Positions 32,371 through 42,611 of a DNA stretch of 64,000 bases are shown in pieces. A program made the translations under genes and the position numbers. The stretch is from the NCBI RefSeq assembly GCF_001463745.1, contig NZ_BBWJ01000021.1, positions 1 to 64,000 of the forward strand, read 5' to 3'. The first letter of the stretch is position 1. Each line of letters begins with the position of its first letter. The stretch is from Aureimonas sp. AU22. GTDB lineage: Bacteria > Pseudomonadota > Alphaproteobacteria > Rhizobiales > Rhizobiaceae. The notes beneath the pieces were generated by a model. The model had not been told where the DNA came from, did no database searches, and was given only the letters and a program-made list of their open reading frames with translations.

Positions 32371-33441
32371 TCAGCGCGGCTCGTGATAGGGGCAGCCGTT
32401 GAAGCGGGCGCGGAAATCGGCGGAATGACGATAGGGCTCGCGCCGCGCGCGGTTGATGTTGCCGAGCGGCTGGTGGTCGGCGATGCCGGTCCAGACGGAG
32501 AAGCGCATCTCCTCGTTGACCGCCTGGACGCGCGCCTCGTCCCAGCTGTCCTGCCGCTTCGCGCGGATCGTGGCGACGCGCTGGAACGGGGCCTCCTCCT
32601 CGTTCCACTCGACGGTCGGGTCCTCGACCGGCTGGCGCTCGAGGTCGCGGCAGAGCTGCACGCGGAACTCCCATTCGGCGTCGAGGCCCGCCATCTCCTT
32701 TTGCACCTCCTCGCGGATGGCGTTGTCGCGCCCGTCGACCGCGATCGTCTCGCCCGTCAGCGCGGTCAGGGCCGGGGCGACCGGGGCGACGCTGAACTTG
32801 GCGACGTGGTCGCCATAGCGAAACGGGGTCGTGGAATAATAGGTCTCGCCGAGCGGCTCGACATTGGGCGCGCCGCCGAGCGAGTTCAGCGCCGGGCTCT
32901 CGATCCCGACGGCCCCGAGCGCTGATGTCACGCCGCGCAGCACGGCCGAGGCCACCTTCTTGGTGCCCTCGATCCGGTCCGTCGTCGCCGCCAGCATCTT
33001 GAGGTTGCCGAGGAACTTGTCGGCGGTCTTGGCCTGGAACACCGTGCCGTTGACCAGGACGAAGTCCTGCACCGTGCCCTCCGCGCCTGGCAGGCGATCG
33101 CCGGGCACGTCCAGCACCTTGATCGCCAGCCCGCGCGGCAGGCTGATCGCGTCGGGCAGGATGTCGCCGGCATTGGTGGATAGGCGCAGGAACACCTTGT
33201 GGGTGCCGGGCGTGGCGAAGAGCCCCTGCGCGAGTTCGGGCGGCAGGCCTTCGTCCACGACGAGTTCGCCCTCGAGGATGCCGTGCGACTTGGCATGGAC
33301 CGAGCGCACCGCGTGGCCGTAGTCGGCGGCGGTGCGCTCGAGGATCGTGTCGAAGGCGTCGTTGAGACCCTGCACGGTCTCCTGTTCGTCGGGACGGATC
33401 GTCTCGACATCGGGGCTGTAGCGAACCGGCTGCGCGATCAT
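32371..33441 (-). CDS. Catalase-family haem protein (small, SrpA-like)
   Basis: The 356-residue protein belongs to the compact catalase-related family. VRSVHAKSHGILEGELVVDE near residue 45 carries the probable distal His. FLRLSTNAGDILPDAISLPR near 85 matches the catalase RFSTxxGD segment, followed by RGLAIKVLDV and QDFVLVNGTVFQAKTADKF. The C-terminal PLGNINRARREPYRHSADFR contains the R-x3-Y proximal haem ligand pattern. ATG 33441 is preferred over 33453 because GGAG lies ahead of it. No signal peptide, so cytoplasmic; it may break down peroxide or organic peroxides. Confidence 0.85.
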   Translation of the reverse strand: MIAQPVRYSPDVETIRPDEQETVQGLNDAFDTILERTAADYGHAVRSVHAKSHGILEGELVVDEGLPPELAQGLFATPGTHKVFLRLSTNAGDILPDAISLPRGLAIKVLDVPGDRLPGAEGTVQDFVLVNGTVFQAKTADKFLGNLKMLAATTDRIEGTKKVASAVLRGVTSALGAVGIESPALNSLGGAPNVEPLGETYYSTTPFRYGDHVAKFSVAPVAPALTALTGETIAVDGRDNAIREEVQKEMAGLDAEWEFRVQLCRDLERQPVEDPTVEWNEEEAPFQRVATIRAKRQDSWDEARVQAVNEEMRFSVWTGIADHQPLGNINRARREPYRHSADFRARFNGCPYHEPR

Positions 33442-33582
33442 ATCCTGCTCCATACGAAATGACGAAAGGTCAACTCGCCGGCAGTTGGAAGGTTTCCAAG
33501 GATCGATGCGGCCGGCGCCGGGCCTTGCCGCTCCCGGCCCTTTGCGGCAAGGAAGGGTTCCCTCCCTCAGGTTCCGGTTCTC

Positions 33583-34251
33583 ATGGCGCAGCATCCCTTT
33601 CCCGGCCGCCGTTTCGGCGGCTTCCTGTTCGACATGGACGGCACGATCCTGAACTCGATCGTGGCGGCCGAACGGGTGTGGGGCGCCTGGGCGCGCCGAC
33701 AGGGCCTCGATGTCGACAGTTTCCTGCCGACCATCCACGGCATGCGTGCGGTGGAGACGATGCGCCGCGTCGGCATCGCGGAGGCGGTGCTGGAGGCCGA
33801 GATCGCCGGCCTCGTCCAGGCCGAGATCGACGACGTGGAAGGGATCGTGGAGATCGCGGGCGCCGCGATCTTTCTCAAATCCCTGCCGCCGGAGCGCTGG
33901 ATGATCGTCACCTCGGCGCCGCGCGCGCTCGCCGAGAAGCGGCTCGCGATCGCCGGCCTGCCGGTGCCCGAGCGGATGGTGACGGGCGAGGACGTCGAGA
34001 ACGGCAAGCCGGCGCCCGACTGCTTCCTGCTCGGCGCCGAGCGCCTCGGCGTTCCAATCGTCGACTGCCTGGTGTTCGAGGACGCTCCGGCCGGCATCCA
34101 GGCGGGGGAGGCCTCGGGCGCGGCCGTTCTCGTGATCGACGCCACGCATCGTCACAAGCTCGATACGCCCCATCCGAGCGTGCCGGGCTACGACGCGCTC
34201 GCCGTCTCCAGCGCCCCGGACGGGACGCTGGAGATCATCGCCAAGGCCTGA
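33583..34251 (+). CDS. HAD-superfamily sugar phosphatase
   Basis: The 222-residue enzyme has the HAD class IA motifs: FLFDMDGTILNS (nucleophile Asp near residue 17), MIVTSAPRALAEKRL (motif II Ser/Thr near 107), the Lys in VENGKPAPDCFLLGAERLGV near 143, and LVFEDAPAGIQAGEASGA near 165. These match the DOG1/GPP group acting on sugar or polyol phosphates such as 2-deoxyglucose-6-P, glycerol-3-P and sorbitol-6-P. It converges on the polyol cluster with 13 bp between stops, so a related role is possible but not shown. Confidence 0.87.
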   Translation: MAQHPFPGRRFGGFLFDMDGTILNSIVAAERVWGAWARRQGLDVDSFLPTIHGMRAVETMRRVGIAEAVLEAEIAGLVQAEIDDVEGIVEIAGAAIFLKSLPPERWMIVTSAPRALAEKRLAIAGLPVPERMVTGEDVENGKPAPDCFLLGAERLGVPIVDCLVFEDAPAGIQAGEASGAAVLVIDATHRHKLDTPHPSVPGYDALAVSSAPDGTLEIIAKA

Positions 34252-34264
34252 TCGGGCCGCGAGG

Positions 34265-35038
34265 CTACCAGCAGGTGAAGCCGGCGTCGGCGAGCACCGT
34301 TGCGCCGGTCATCAGGCTCGATGCGTCGGACGCCAGGAAGTGGACCACGGAGGCGATCTCGTCCGGCTGGCCCATGCGGTGCATGGGCGTGTCGCGCAGC
34401 CAGACATCGATCATGCCCTCGTTGCCCTCGCGGTAGCTCGTCATCTCCGTCTCGATATAGGTCGGTGCGACGGCGTTGACGCGCACCCCGCGGTCGCCCC
34501 ATTCGGCGGCGAGCGAGGAGGTCATCTGGTGCACGGCCGCCTTGGAAGCGTTGTAGTAGGTCTGCTTTTGCGGCCGGTTGGAGATGTAGCCCGACATCGA
34601 GCCGATGTTGACGATCGCCCCGCCGCCGGCCTGCAGCATGTGCCGCCCGAAGGCGCGGTTGCACCAGAAGACGCCGTTGTAGTTGACGTCGTTGACCTTC
34701 AGCCAGCGGTCGTCCTCGGTGTCCTCCGCCGCGACGCCGGACATGGCGATGCCGGCATTCGCCACGAGGATGTGGACGCGCCCGTGCGCCTCGACGATCC
34801 TTTGCGCGAAGGCCTCGACGTCCTGCGGCTTGGTGACGTCGAGAACATGCGCCTCGGCGTCGAAACCCTTGCCGCGCAAGGCCGCTAGTCCGGCATCGGC
34901 AATGCCCCGGTCGATGTCGGCGATCACGATCCTCGCGCCGAATTCGGCCAGCGCCTCGCAGATCGAGAGCCCGATGCCGCGCCCGCCGCCGGTGACGACG
35001 GCGACGCGACCGTCCAGCCTGAACTTTTCCTGAAACAT
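34265..35038 (-). CDS. SDR polyol dehydrogenase, galactitol-dehydrogenase-like
   Basis: The 257-residue classical SDR uses NAD(P)H. It has cofactor motif TGGGRGIGLSICEALAEFGA near residue 16, an acidic Asp after the second strand (VIADID) favouring NAD, NAG motif (VANAGIAMSG) and Ser-Tyr-Lys with YYNASKAAVHQMTSSLAAEW near 160. GVFWCNRAFGRHMLQAGGGA followed by IVNIGSMSG resembles Rhodobacter galactitol dehydrogenase. Last gene of the minus-strand polyol operon, 15 bp after the aldolase. It probably oxidises a sugar alcohol to a ketose. Confidence 0.85.
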   Translation of the reverse strand: MFQEKFRLDGRVAVVTGGGRGIGLSICEALAEFGARIVIADIDRGIADAGLAALRGKGFDAEAHVLDVTKPQDVEAFAQRIVEAHGRVHILVANAGIAMSGVAAEDTEDDRWLKVNDVNYNGVFWCNRAFGRHMLQAGGGAIVNIGSMSGYISNRPQKQTYYNASKAAVHQMTSSLAAEWGDRGVRVNAVAPTYIETEMTSYREGNEGMIDVWLRDTPMHRMGQPDEIASVVHFLASDASSLMTGATVLADAGFTCW

Positions 35039-35053
35039 GGGTGGGCGAACTCC

Positions 35054-35731
35054 TCAGCGGTCGATGAAGGGATGGCGGCCGGGGGCCGGGAAACGCTGGT
35101 TCTTGAGCGCGACGAGGCGATCGACCTCGTGTTGGTCGAACTCGTGGGCCCCACCGTATTGCGAGGCGAGGAAGACGACCTTGGCGTAGTAGTCGAGGGC
35201 TTCCATCTTGAACCAAGCCGACTGGAGATCGTGGCCGCAGGTCAAGGCGCCGTGGTTCTGCAGGAGGAGCGCGTCGTGCCGGGCGAGATAGGGACGGATC
35301 GCGTCCGACAGCTCGTCCGTCGAGGGCAGGCCGTAGGGCGTCAGCGGCACCTCGCCGAGGAACATCGTGGATTCCGGCATGATCTGCTGGGTCAGCGGCT
35401 TGCCGCAGATCGCATGGACCGTGGCGTAGAGCGGATGGGCGTGGACCACGGACCGCACGTCGTCGCGCGCCTCGTAGACGCAAAGGTGCATGCGCGTCTC
35501 CGAGGAAGGCTTCCACCGGCTTTCCTCGACGGGCGCGCCCGTGCGGTCGATCCGGCAGATCATGTCGGGCGTCATGAACCCCTTGGACGTGTTGGTCGGC
35601 GTGCACAGGAACGTGCCGTCGTCGAGGAGCACGGTGATGTTGCCGTCGTTGGCGGCGCCCATGCCCTTGTCCCAGGCGCGGCGGCCGATGTCGCAGATCT
35701 CCCGTTTCAGGGCGTCGAGGTCTTGGCTCAT
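35054..35731 (-). CDS. Class II aldolase (L-fuculose-phosphate aldolase type)
   Basis: The 225-residue zinc enzyme cleaves ketose-1-phosphates to DHAP and an aldehyde. Zinc ligands are seen as VVHAHPLYATVH (His-x-His near residue 95) and LLQNHGALTCG (third His near 157). SSETRMHLCVYEARDD gives the catalytic Glu near 75, and GNITVLLDDG and TNTSKGF form the phosphate pocket. ATG 35731 overlaps the kinase stop by 4 bp, so its substrate is most likely the kinase product. Sequence alone does not tell fuculose-1-P from ribulose-1-P. Confidence 0.88.
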   Translation of the reverse strand: MSQDLDALKREICDIGRRAWDKGMGAANDGNITVLLDDGTFLCTPTNTSKGFMTPDMICRIDRTGAPVEESRWKPSSETRMHLCVYEARDDVRSVVHAHPLYATVHAICGKPLTQQIMPESTMFLGEVPLTPYGLPSTDELSDAIRPYLARHDALLLQNHGALTCGHDLQSAWFKMEALDYYAKVVFLASQYGGAHEFDQHEVDRLVALKNQRFPAPGRHPFIDR

Positions 35732-37170
35732 GCGGATGGGTCCTTGGAAGCCGGATCGAACCGGCGGAGTGCGGTTCCGCCGCGGACCAGCGTCCGGCCG
35801 GCGGCGATGGAGGGAAAGGCGCCGAGCGCCGCGAACTGGACGAGGGCGTTGCCCGCCGCGCTCGCCTCGACGGGACCGGCGATCACCGGTCGGCCAATGG
35901 CCTGCGGGACGAGGGTGCAGAGCGCCTCGTCCCGCGCCCCGCCGCCGCCGATCCGAAGCCGCCGGACGGGTGGTGCGCGCAGGCGCTCGATCGCGGCGAT
36001 GCCGTCCGCCACTTCGCGCGCCAGCGCTTCGTAGAGCGCCCGGGCAAGCAGGCCGGGCTCGTGCTGCGCCAGGCCTGGGCAGAGCGTGCCGAGCGTCGCG
36101 AGGAGGTCGACCGGGTCCATGAATGCCGGATCGGACAGGTCCGGCAGGGTGCATGCCGCGGGCGAGGCGAGCGCCAGGCGTCCCCAGGTCTCGAAGTCGA
36201 GATCGTCGCCGGTGCGATGCGCCCAGGCCTCGCGAAGCCGGCGCAGGAGATGAAGACCCTGGCAGCTTCGCACGAGAAGCGCACGGCCCTCGACACCGCC
36301 CTCCAGCCCGAAGCCGGCAGCCATCGCCGTCCGCTCGAACGCGCCGTCCGCGATCTCGACGCCGAGGAGGTTCCAGGAGCCGGCGATGAGGAACGCCTCG
36401 TCCTCTTCCGGTGCCAGCGCCAGCGCCGCGCTCGCCGTGTCGTGCGCGGCGACCGCCACCACCGGGACGGAACCGAGTCCCGAGCTGCGAGCGAGTTCGC
36501 CCCGAAGCGATCCGAGGACGGTGCCGGCGGGAACGATCGGGCCGAAGCACCGGGCGTCCATGCCGGCGAGGCCGAGGAGCGCGGGATCCCAGGTCCCGCT
36601 GGCGAGAGCGACGAGGCCGGAGGTGCGCGCCAGCGTCGCCTCGCAGGCGAGCGCACCCGACAGGTGATGGGCGACGAGGTCCGCGATCATCAGGAAATGC
36701 AGGGCGTTCGCTGCCGGGTGTGGGTGGTTCTTGGCCCAGTCGTGGAGATGGAAGAGGGTGACAAAGGGGAGCACCTGGGCTCCCGTGCCCCTGGCGATCG
36801 CGTCGTGGTGGCCCGCCAGCGCGGCGAGGCCCCGGCGCCCGCGCCCGTGGCGATGGGTGCGCGGCTGGTCCACCGGCAGGCCGTCGGCGTCCAGCAGCGC
36901 GAAGTCGACGCCCCAGCTGTCGATCCCGATCGCCTCGACCCCGCCGGCTTGCGCGGCCGCCCGCAAGCCGGCCTCGATCCCGGCGAAGAGGATCGCGAGA
37001 TCCCAGGCCGGTCCGTCGGGCAGGCGCGTCTCGTAGCCACCGAAGCGATGGAGTTCGGTGAGGTGCAGCCGCGCCGCATCGAACTCGGCGAGGATCGCCC
37101 GGCCGGACCCGCCGCCAAGGTCGAACACGAGGCAACGCCGGGGGGCGGCGCCGATCTCCGCCTCACGCAA
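35728..37170 (-). CDS. FGGY carbohydrate kinase, rhamnulokinase-like
   Basis: The 480-residue kinase phosphorylates a ketose at C1. Its start CLVFDLGGGSGRAILAEFDA is the RhaB-type phosphate-1 loop (DLGxxSGR) rather than the ribulokinase GTxS form. IGIDSWGVDFALLDADG near 80, VPVVAVAAHDTASAALAL near 252, GSWNLLGVE near 276 and RRLRIGGGGARDEALCTLVP near 405 are the other FGGY elements. TTG 37170, 12 bp after the SDR stop, is the only usable start ahead of the first strand. It is coupled to the class II aldolase. RhaB-like enzymes accept L-rhamnulose, L-fuculose, L-xylulose and related ketoses. Confidence 0.87.
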   Translation of the reverse strand: MREAEIGAAPRRCLVFDLGGGSGRAILAEFDAARLHLTELHRFGGYETRLPDGPAWDLAILFAGIEAGLRAAAQAGGVEAIGIDSWGVDFALLDADGLPVDQPRTHRHGRGRRGLAALAGHHDAIARGTGAQVLPFVTLFHLHDWAKNHPHPAANALHFLMIADLVAHHLSGALACEATLARTSGLVALASGTWDPALLGLAGMDARCFGPIVPAGTVLGSLRGELARSSGLGSVPVVAVAAHDTASAALALAPEEDEAFLIAGSWNLLGVEIADGAFERTAMAAGFGLEGGVEGRALLVRSCQGLHLLRRLREAWAHRTGDDLDFETWGRLALASPAACTLPDLSDPAFMDPVDLLATLGTLCPGLAQHEPGLLARALYEALAREVADGIAAIERLRAPPVRRLRIGGGGARDEALCTLVPQAIGRPVIAGPVEASAAGNALVQFAALGAFPSIAAGRTLVRGGTALRRFDPASKDPSA

Positions 37171-37182
37171 GGACGTCGAGCC

Positions 37183-37916
37183 TCAGGCGATCATGTAGCC
37201 GCCGTCCACGGGCATGGACAGGCCGTGGACCATGGCGGCGGCATCCGACAGGAGGAAGAGGATGACCTCCGCGATGTCGTCGGGTTCGGCGAAGCGGCCG
37301 AGCGGGATGCGCGCGAGCATGCCGGCCGCCTTGTCGGGGTCGCTCCAGGCCTTCACGGCCATCGGCGTCAGCGTCACGGTCGGATGAAGCCCGTTGACGC
37401 GGATACCGTGGGGCCCGAGTTCCTTGGCCATGACGCGGGTGAGGCCGTCGAGCCCGGCCTTGGAGGCGCAGTAGGCCGCATGGTCGGGGATGCCGACGAA
37501 GGAGGCGCAGCTCGACACGTTGACGATGGCGCCGGTGCGCCCCGACCCCACCATGTCGCGCGCGTATTCCTGTGCCACGATCATCGGCGCGCGGGTGTTG
37601 ACGGCATGGAGGAGGTCGAAGTTCTCGACCGAGACGTCGAGGAAGGATTCGAGCTCGGTGGCGCCGGCGCAGTTGACGAGGAAGTCGGCGGGCAGGGCGG
37701 CCCTCGCCGCCGCGCGGGTCGCCTCGGCGTCGGCGAGATCGACTACGATGGCTTGCGCGCCGGTCTCGGCGCTCAGGGTTTCGAGGTCGGCGGCCGAGCG
37801 GGTCAGGGCGACGACATGGGCGCCGCGCCTTGCCAGCATGAGCGCGGTGGCGCGCCCAATGCCCTTGCCGGCGCCTGTGACGACGACGCGCTTGCCCGAG
37901 AAATCCATGGCCGCGC

Positions 37917-37920
<4 letters not shown>
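37183..37920 (-). CDS. SDR, L-xylulose reductase (DCXR)-like
   Basis: The 245-residue SDR closely follows animal/fungal dicarbonyl/L-xylulose reductase: RVVVTGAGKGIGRATALMLA, then VVALTRSAADLETL with Arg after strand two (NADP preference). Later are VNCAGATELESFLDVSVENF, VNVSSCASFVGIPDHAAYC with Ser-Tyr-Lys, and TVTLTPMAVKAWSDPDKAAG followed by MLARIPLGRFAEPDDI. DCXR interconverts L-xylulose and xylitol. The GTG 37920 overlaps the ATPase stop; ATG 37908 is an alternative. In this operon it may oxidise xylitol or a related pentitol. Confidence 0.85.
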
Positions 37921-38978
<1,058 letters not shown>

Positions 38979-39026
38979 GGGGAACCTTGCGAAAACGGGG
39001 GACGCGAAAGGCGGGGGCGAGGCCCC

Positions 39027-39263
39027 TCAGCCCTTCCAGATGATCAGCGCGCCTAGAGCGATCGCGATGACGTGGCAGACGGTGAGCGGGATCGACTGCT
39101 CGAGGAAGCGCATCCAGAGAAGCTCCAGCGCGACGAAGAGGTAGATCCCGATGAAGAGCCGGTCGAACCAGTTGGTGGCGATCGGCAGGAAGCCGTGCCG
39201 CTCCGGGGCGGGCTTGGCGGAGGCTTCCTCGTCGGCGGCGTCGAGGTCGACGGTCTTGTCCAT
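39027..39263 (-). CDS. DUF2160-family small membrane subunit
   Basis: The 78-residue protein has an acidic cytoplasmic start and two hydrophobic helices (DRLFIGIYLFVALELLWMRF near residues 33-52, then LTVCHVIAIALGALIIW). The HGFLPIATNWFDRLFIGIY stretch matches DUF2160, small proteins found between permease and ATPase genes of glycerol and polyol CUT1 transporters. It probably forms an accessory membrane subunit of this importer. Spacing to the permease is 4 bp. Confidence 0.85.
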   Translation of the reverse strand: MDKTVDLDAADEEASAKPAPERHGFLPIATNWFDRLFIGIYLFVALELLWMRFLEQSIPLTVCHVIAIALGALIIWKG

Positions 39264-39267
39264 GGCG

Positions 39268-40104
39268 TTACTCCTTCACCGCGCCGAAGGTGAGGCCCGC
39301 CACGATGTGGCGCTGCACGACGGCGAAGACGACAAGGGCTGGAATGAGGGTGATGATGGCGATCGAGGCCATCGTGCCCCATTCGGTGCCGGTGGTGGTG
39401 ACGTATTCCGACAGGCCTGTGGTGATGGTGCGCGCGTTGAAGCTCGTGAGCGTGGCGGCCAGCAGGAACTCGTTCCAGGCGAAGACCCAGGTGAGGATCA
39501 GCGTGACGGCGAGCCCCGGGCGCGCGAGCGGGAAGATCACCTCGCGGATCACCTGCCAGGTCGAGGCGCCGTCGACGGTGGCGGCCTCGTCGAGTTCCTT
39601 CGGCAGCCCGTCGATCGTGGGGCGGAGCGTCCAGATCGCGAACGGCAGGTTGAAGGTGCAGTAGAGGAGGATCATGCCGATCCGCGTGTCGTAGAGCTTG
39701 AAGTCGCCGATCGCGAAGACCTGCGTGAACAGGAGGAAGAACGGCAGGAGGAACACGGCCGCCGGCGCCATGCGGTTGGTGATCGTCCAGAAGAAGATGT
39801 TCTCCTTGCCGCCTAGGTCGTAGCGCGACAGCGCGTAGCAGGCCATGAAGGCGAGCGTGGTGCATAGAACCGCGTTGCCGGACGAGATGATGATCGAGTT
39901 GATCATGTAGCGGCGCAGCGTCTCGTTGGTGAGGACGTTGGCGTAGTTGTCCCAGAACAGGGTGTCGAGGATGATGCTCGGCGTCGTGAAGAGGTCCACC
40001 GCCGGCTTCACCGAGATCACGAAGAGCCAGTAGATCGGAAACAGCGTCAGGAAGGAGAGCGCGATCCAGAGAAGGATGCTGAAGGCAGGCCGGGACTGGC
40101 GCAT
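39268..40104 (-). CDS. Sugar/polyol ABC permease (MalG type)
   Basis: The 278-residue inner-membrane subunit has six hydrophobic helices. The EAA loop appears as LPKELDEAATVDGASTWQVI near residue 180, followed by FPLARPGLAV. N-terminal WIALSFLTLFPIYWLFVISV is typical of the CUT1 MalG side. ATG 40104 overlaps the stop of the partner permease. Pairs with the permease at 40104-40988. Confidence 0.93.
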   Translation of the reverse strand: MRQSRPAFSILLWIALSFLTLFPIYWLFVISVKPAVDLFTTPSIILDTLFWDNYANVLTNETLRRYMINSIIISSGNAVLCTTLAFMACYALSRYDLGGKENIFFWTITNRMAPAAVFLLPFFLLFTQVFAIGDFKLYDTRIGMILLYCTFNLPFAIWTLRPTIDGLPKELDEAATVDGASTWQVIREVIFPLARPGLAVTLILTWVFAWNEFLLAATLTSFNARTITTGLSEYVTTTGTEWGTMASIAIITLIPALVVFAVVQRHIVAGLTFGAVKE

Positions 40105-40988
40105 CAAAACGTCCTCTTCTTCCGGGTTCTGGGGGCGACGAGGGCGACGTAGAGGATCCAGCACATGACGAGCGTGAGGTAGAGGACGATCACCGAGATC
40201 GCCGAGCCGTAGCCGTAGTCGGTCTTCGGGAAGACGACCTTCCAGATGTGGAGGCCGATGTAGCGGGTGGCGGCGCCAGGCCCGCCGCCGGTCAGCATCC
40301 ACACCTCGTCCACGGTGCGCAGCGCGTCCATCAGGCGAATGAAGACGGTGGCGAGGATCGCCGGGCGGATCATCGGCAGGGTGATGTGCCAGAACACCTG
40401 CCAGCGGCTGGCGCCGTCGATCTGCGCCTGTTCGAAGGGCTCTTTGGGCAGCGACGCGAGGGCGGCGAGCAGCGTCAGCGTGACGAGCGGCGTCCAGTGC
40501 CAGATGTCCATGATGACGGTGAGGATGAAGGCGGCGTTGGCGTCGCGGCCGATGTTCAGCTCGTAGCCGAACCAGGCGTTGAGATAATAGGGGATGATGC
40601 CGATCGAGGGCGTGGTGAGAAGGCGCCAGACCGAACCGACGACGATCGGGGCGACGATCAGCGGCAGCGTGTGGATCGTGCGGAAGAAGCCGCGCCCAGG
40701 AAACTCCTTCATGAAGAGCTGGGCGAGGAGGTAGCCGATGATGACTTCCGAGGCGACCGCGAAGAAGGCGAACTTCAGCGTGTACCAGATGGCCGTGAGG
40801 AACGCTTTATCGAAGACGAGGCGGCGGAAGTTGTTGGCGCCGTTGAAGATCATGTCCGGGCTGGCGCCGAACGGGTTCCACTGGTGGAACGCGACGTAGA
40901 GCACGTAGACGAACGGCACGATGCCGAAGGTCGCCAGGATCAGGATCGTCGGGGCGAGAAGCAGCCAGCCGACCTTGTTGGAACGCAT
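40104..40988 (-). CDS. Sugar/polyol ABC permease (MalF type)
   Basis: The 294-residue inner-membrane subunit starts at ATG 40988 behind GAGG. The first helix is VGWLLLAPTILILATFGIVP. The EAA loop is LPKEPFEQAQIDGASRWQVF near residue 200, followed by WHITLPMIRPAIL. GGPGAATRYIGLHIWKVVF near 250 is typical of CUT1 MalF-side permeases. It lies 189 bp after the binding-protein gene with a hairpin between. Confidence 0.93.
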   Translation of the reverse strand: MRSNKVGWLLLAPTILILATFGIVPFVYVLYVAFHQWNPFGASPDMIFNGANNFRRLVFDKAFLTAIWYTLKFAFFAVASEVIIGYLLAQLFMKEFPGRGFFRTIHTLPLIVAPIVVGSVWRLLTTPSIGIIPYYLNAWFGYELNIGRDANAAFILTVIMDIWHWTPLVTLTLLAALASLPKEPFEQAQIDGASRWQVFWHITLPMIRPAILATVFIRLMDALRTVDEVWMLTGGGPGAATRYIGLHIWKVVFPKTDYGYGSAISVIVLYLTLVMCWILYVALVAPRTRKKRTF

Positions 40989-41142
40989 GGAACCATCCTC
41001 TCGAGGGGCTCGCGGTCGAGGATCCGGGCAAGGGGAAGGGCGCACGCGATGGGCGCGCGGCGGCCCGCAGAAGGGCGCCCTGCTCGGTCGCGGTCGCTCC
41101 GGGGCGCTGGGAAGGTCGGCCCCGGAGGAAGGCTTGAGCGAA

Positions 41143-41163
41143 GCCGCCGGCGATGCCGGCGGC
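41143..41163 (-). terminator. Intra-operon hairpin after the binding-protein gene
   Basis: A 9-bp perfect stem GCCGCCGGC-ATC-GCCGGCGGC on the minus strand lies 14 bp after the binding-protein stop and before the permeases. It has no T-tract. Such structures commonly protect the upstream mRNA or cause partial termination, giving an excess of binding protein over membrane subunits. Confidence 0.6.
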
Positions 41164-41177
41164 CCTTGCCATGCGGC

Positions 41178-42611
41178 CTACTTGCGGTAGCCGAGGCTGG
41201 TCAGTTCCTCTTCGGTCGCAGCGGCCATCTCGTCGAGGCCTTCGTCCGGTCCGACCTCGCCGGTCAGGATGCGGTAGAAGATCGGGGCGACGGTCTCGCG
41301 GACCTGGGCGTGGAACGGATACTTCGGAGCGCCGGCGAAGAGCTTTCCGTCGTTCTTCAGCATCGTGTAGTAGCCGCCGAGCGTCGTATCCATCTCCTTC
41401 ACCTTCGGGTCGTCGTAGGTGGCGGTGTTGGTGATGCGCGGCGCGGCGACGGCCCAGTCGGGCTGCACCGAGTTCTGGCCGATATACTGCAGGAAGAGGA
41501 GGGCGGCCTCCTGGTTCTTGGCGGTGACGGGCACGCCGAAGGCGCCGCCGTCGTAGTAGCCGATATAGCCCTTGCCCGATTCCGCGTCGGCCATCACGCC
41601 GTCCGACAGGGGCGGCAGGGCGATGCCGACCTTGCCGACCACCTTGGACTTCGACTGGTCGGACGCGATCCAGGCGGCGTTCTCGCCGTAGACCAACCCT
41701 TGCGCCGCGCGGCCGGCCGCAAAGGTCGTGGCGACCTCGGACCAGGTGCTGGCGGCAGACTCAGGGGGCGCGATGTCGCGCAGGTGCAGGAAGTACTTCA
41801 GCGCGGCCTTGGCCTTGTCGCTGTTCATCGTGCCGCCGTGCTCGACGGTGGCGCCGTAGTTGTCGTCGGCGTTGATGCCCCAGTTGTAGACGCCGAAGGT
41901 CGGCGCGACGGACTCGACGTATTCGTACCAGGAGGCGGGGTGGCCGGTATGGGCCTGGGAGGTCGTGCCCCAGAGCTGCTCGCCCTTCTCCTTGCCCCAT
42001 TCGGTGAAGAACTCGGCAATCTGGGTGTAGTCCTCGTGCGTCTTGGCGGGAGCGAGGTCCTTGCCGGTCTTGGCCTTGAAGGCTTCCTTGACCGCCGGAT
42101 CGTCGAAGAGGTCCTTTCGGTAGAGGTAGACCTTGATGAAGGCCTCCATCGGCACGCCGAACAGGTCGTTGTTCGTGCCGCGGAAATAGTCGGCGAAGGT
42201 GGTGAAGTTCTTTTCGTCGAACTCGGGCGCCTTCAGCTCGGGCTTGTCGGCGAGCGTCTTGGTGATGTCGGTCAGGAAGTTGCGCTGCAGGTAGGCGTAG
42301 ACGATGTCCTGCTCGATATAGACCATGTCATAGATGCCGGTCTTGGCCTCCATGTCCTTGATGGCCTTGTCGTACATCTGGTCCCAGGATGTGGTCTCCA
42401 GCTCGACCTTGATGCCGGTCTTCTCCTCGAACTCCTTGGCCAGGACGTCCTTGACGTAGTTCGAGGGCGGCGTGCTCTCGGTCACGCCGTGCAGCGTCAC
42501 GCCCTTGAACTTGGCGCCCGCGTCGGACCAGAAGTCCGCGTGCGCGGCCGACAGGCCGCCGATGAGGCCGATCGTCAGAGCGATCAGGCTCGTACCCAAC
42601 TTGCGCTTCAT
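41178..42611 (-). CDS. Sugar/polyol ABC transporter periplasmic binding protein
   Basis: The 477-residue protein has a Sec signal ([20 protein letters not shown], then AAHA cleavage near residue 25). The mature part has family-1 solute-binding features: [20 protein letters not shown] near 60, [15 protein letters not shown] near 95, [20 protein letters not shown] near 150, and [18 protein letters not shown] near 310. It captures the polyol in the periplasm for the MalF/MalG/DUF2160/MalK importer. ATG 42611 directly precedes the signal. First gene of the minus-strand operon. Confidence 0.93.
   Translation of the reverse strand: MKRKLGTSLIALTIGLIGGLSAAHADFWSDAGAKFKGVTLHGVTESTPPSNYVKDVLAKEFEEKTGIKVELETTSWDQMYDKAIKDMEAKTGIYDMVYIEQDIVYAYLQRNFLTDITKTLADKPELKAPEFDEKNFTTFADYFRGTNNDLFGVPMEAFIKVYLYRKDLFDDPAVKEAFKAKTGKDLAPAKTHEDYTQIAEFFTEWGKEKGEQLWGTTSQAHTGHPASWYEYVESVAPTFGVYNWGINADDNYGATVEHGGTMNSDKAKAALKYFLHLRDIAPPESAASTWSEVATTFAAGRAAQGLVYGENAAWIASDQSKSKVVGKVGIALPPLSDGVMADAESGKGYIGYYDGGAFGVPVTAKNQEAALLFLQYIGQNSVQPDWAVAAPRITNTATYDDPKVKEMDTTLGGYYTMLKNDGKLFAGAPKYPFHAQVRETVAPIFYRILTGEVGPDEGLDEMAAATEEELTSLGYRK

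Noticed and set aside
35728-37170. Kinase as D-ribulokinase or xylulokinase matching the ribitol dehydrogenase
   Set aside because: The first phosphate loop is DLGGGSGR (rhamnulokinase type), and coupling to a class II aldolase argues for a 1-phosphate product.
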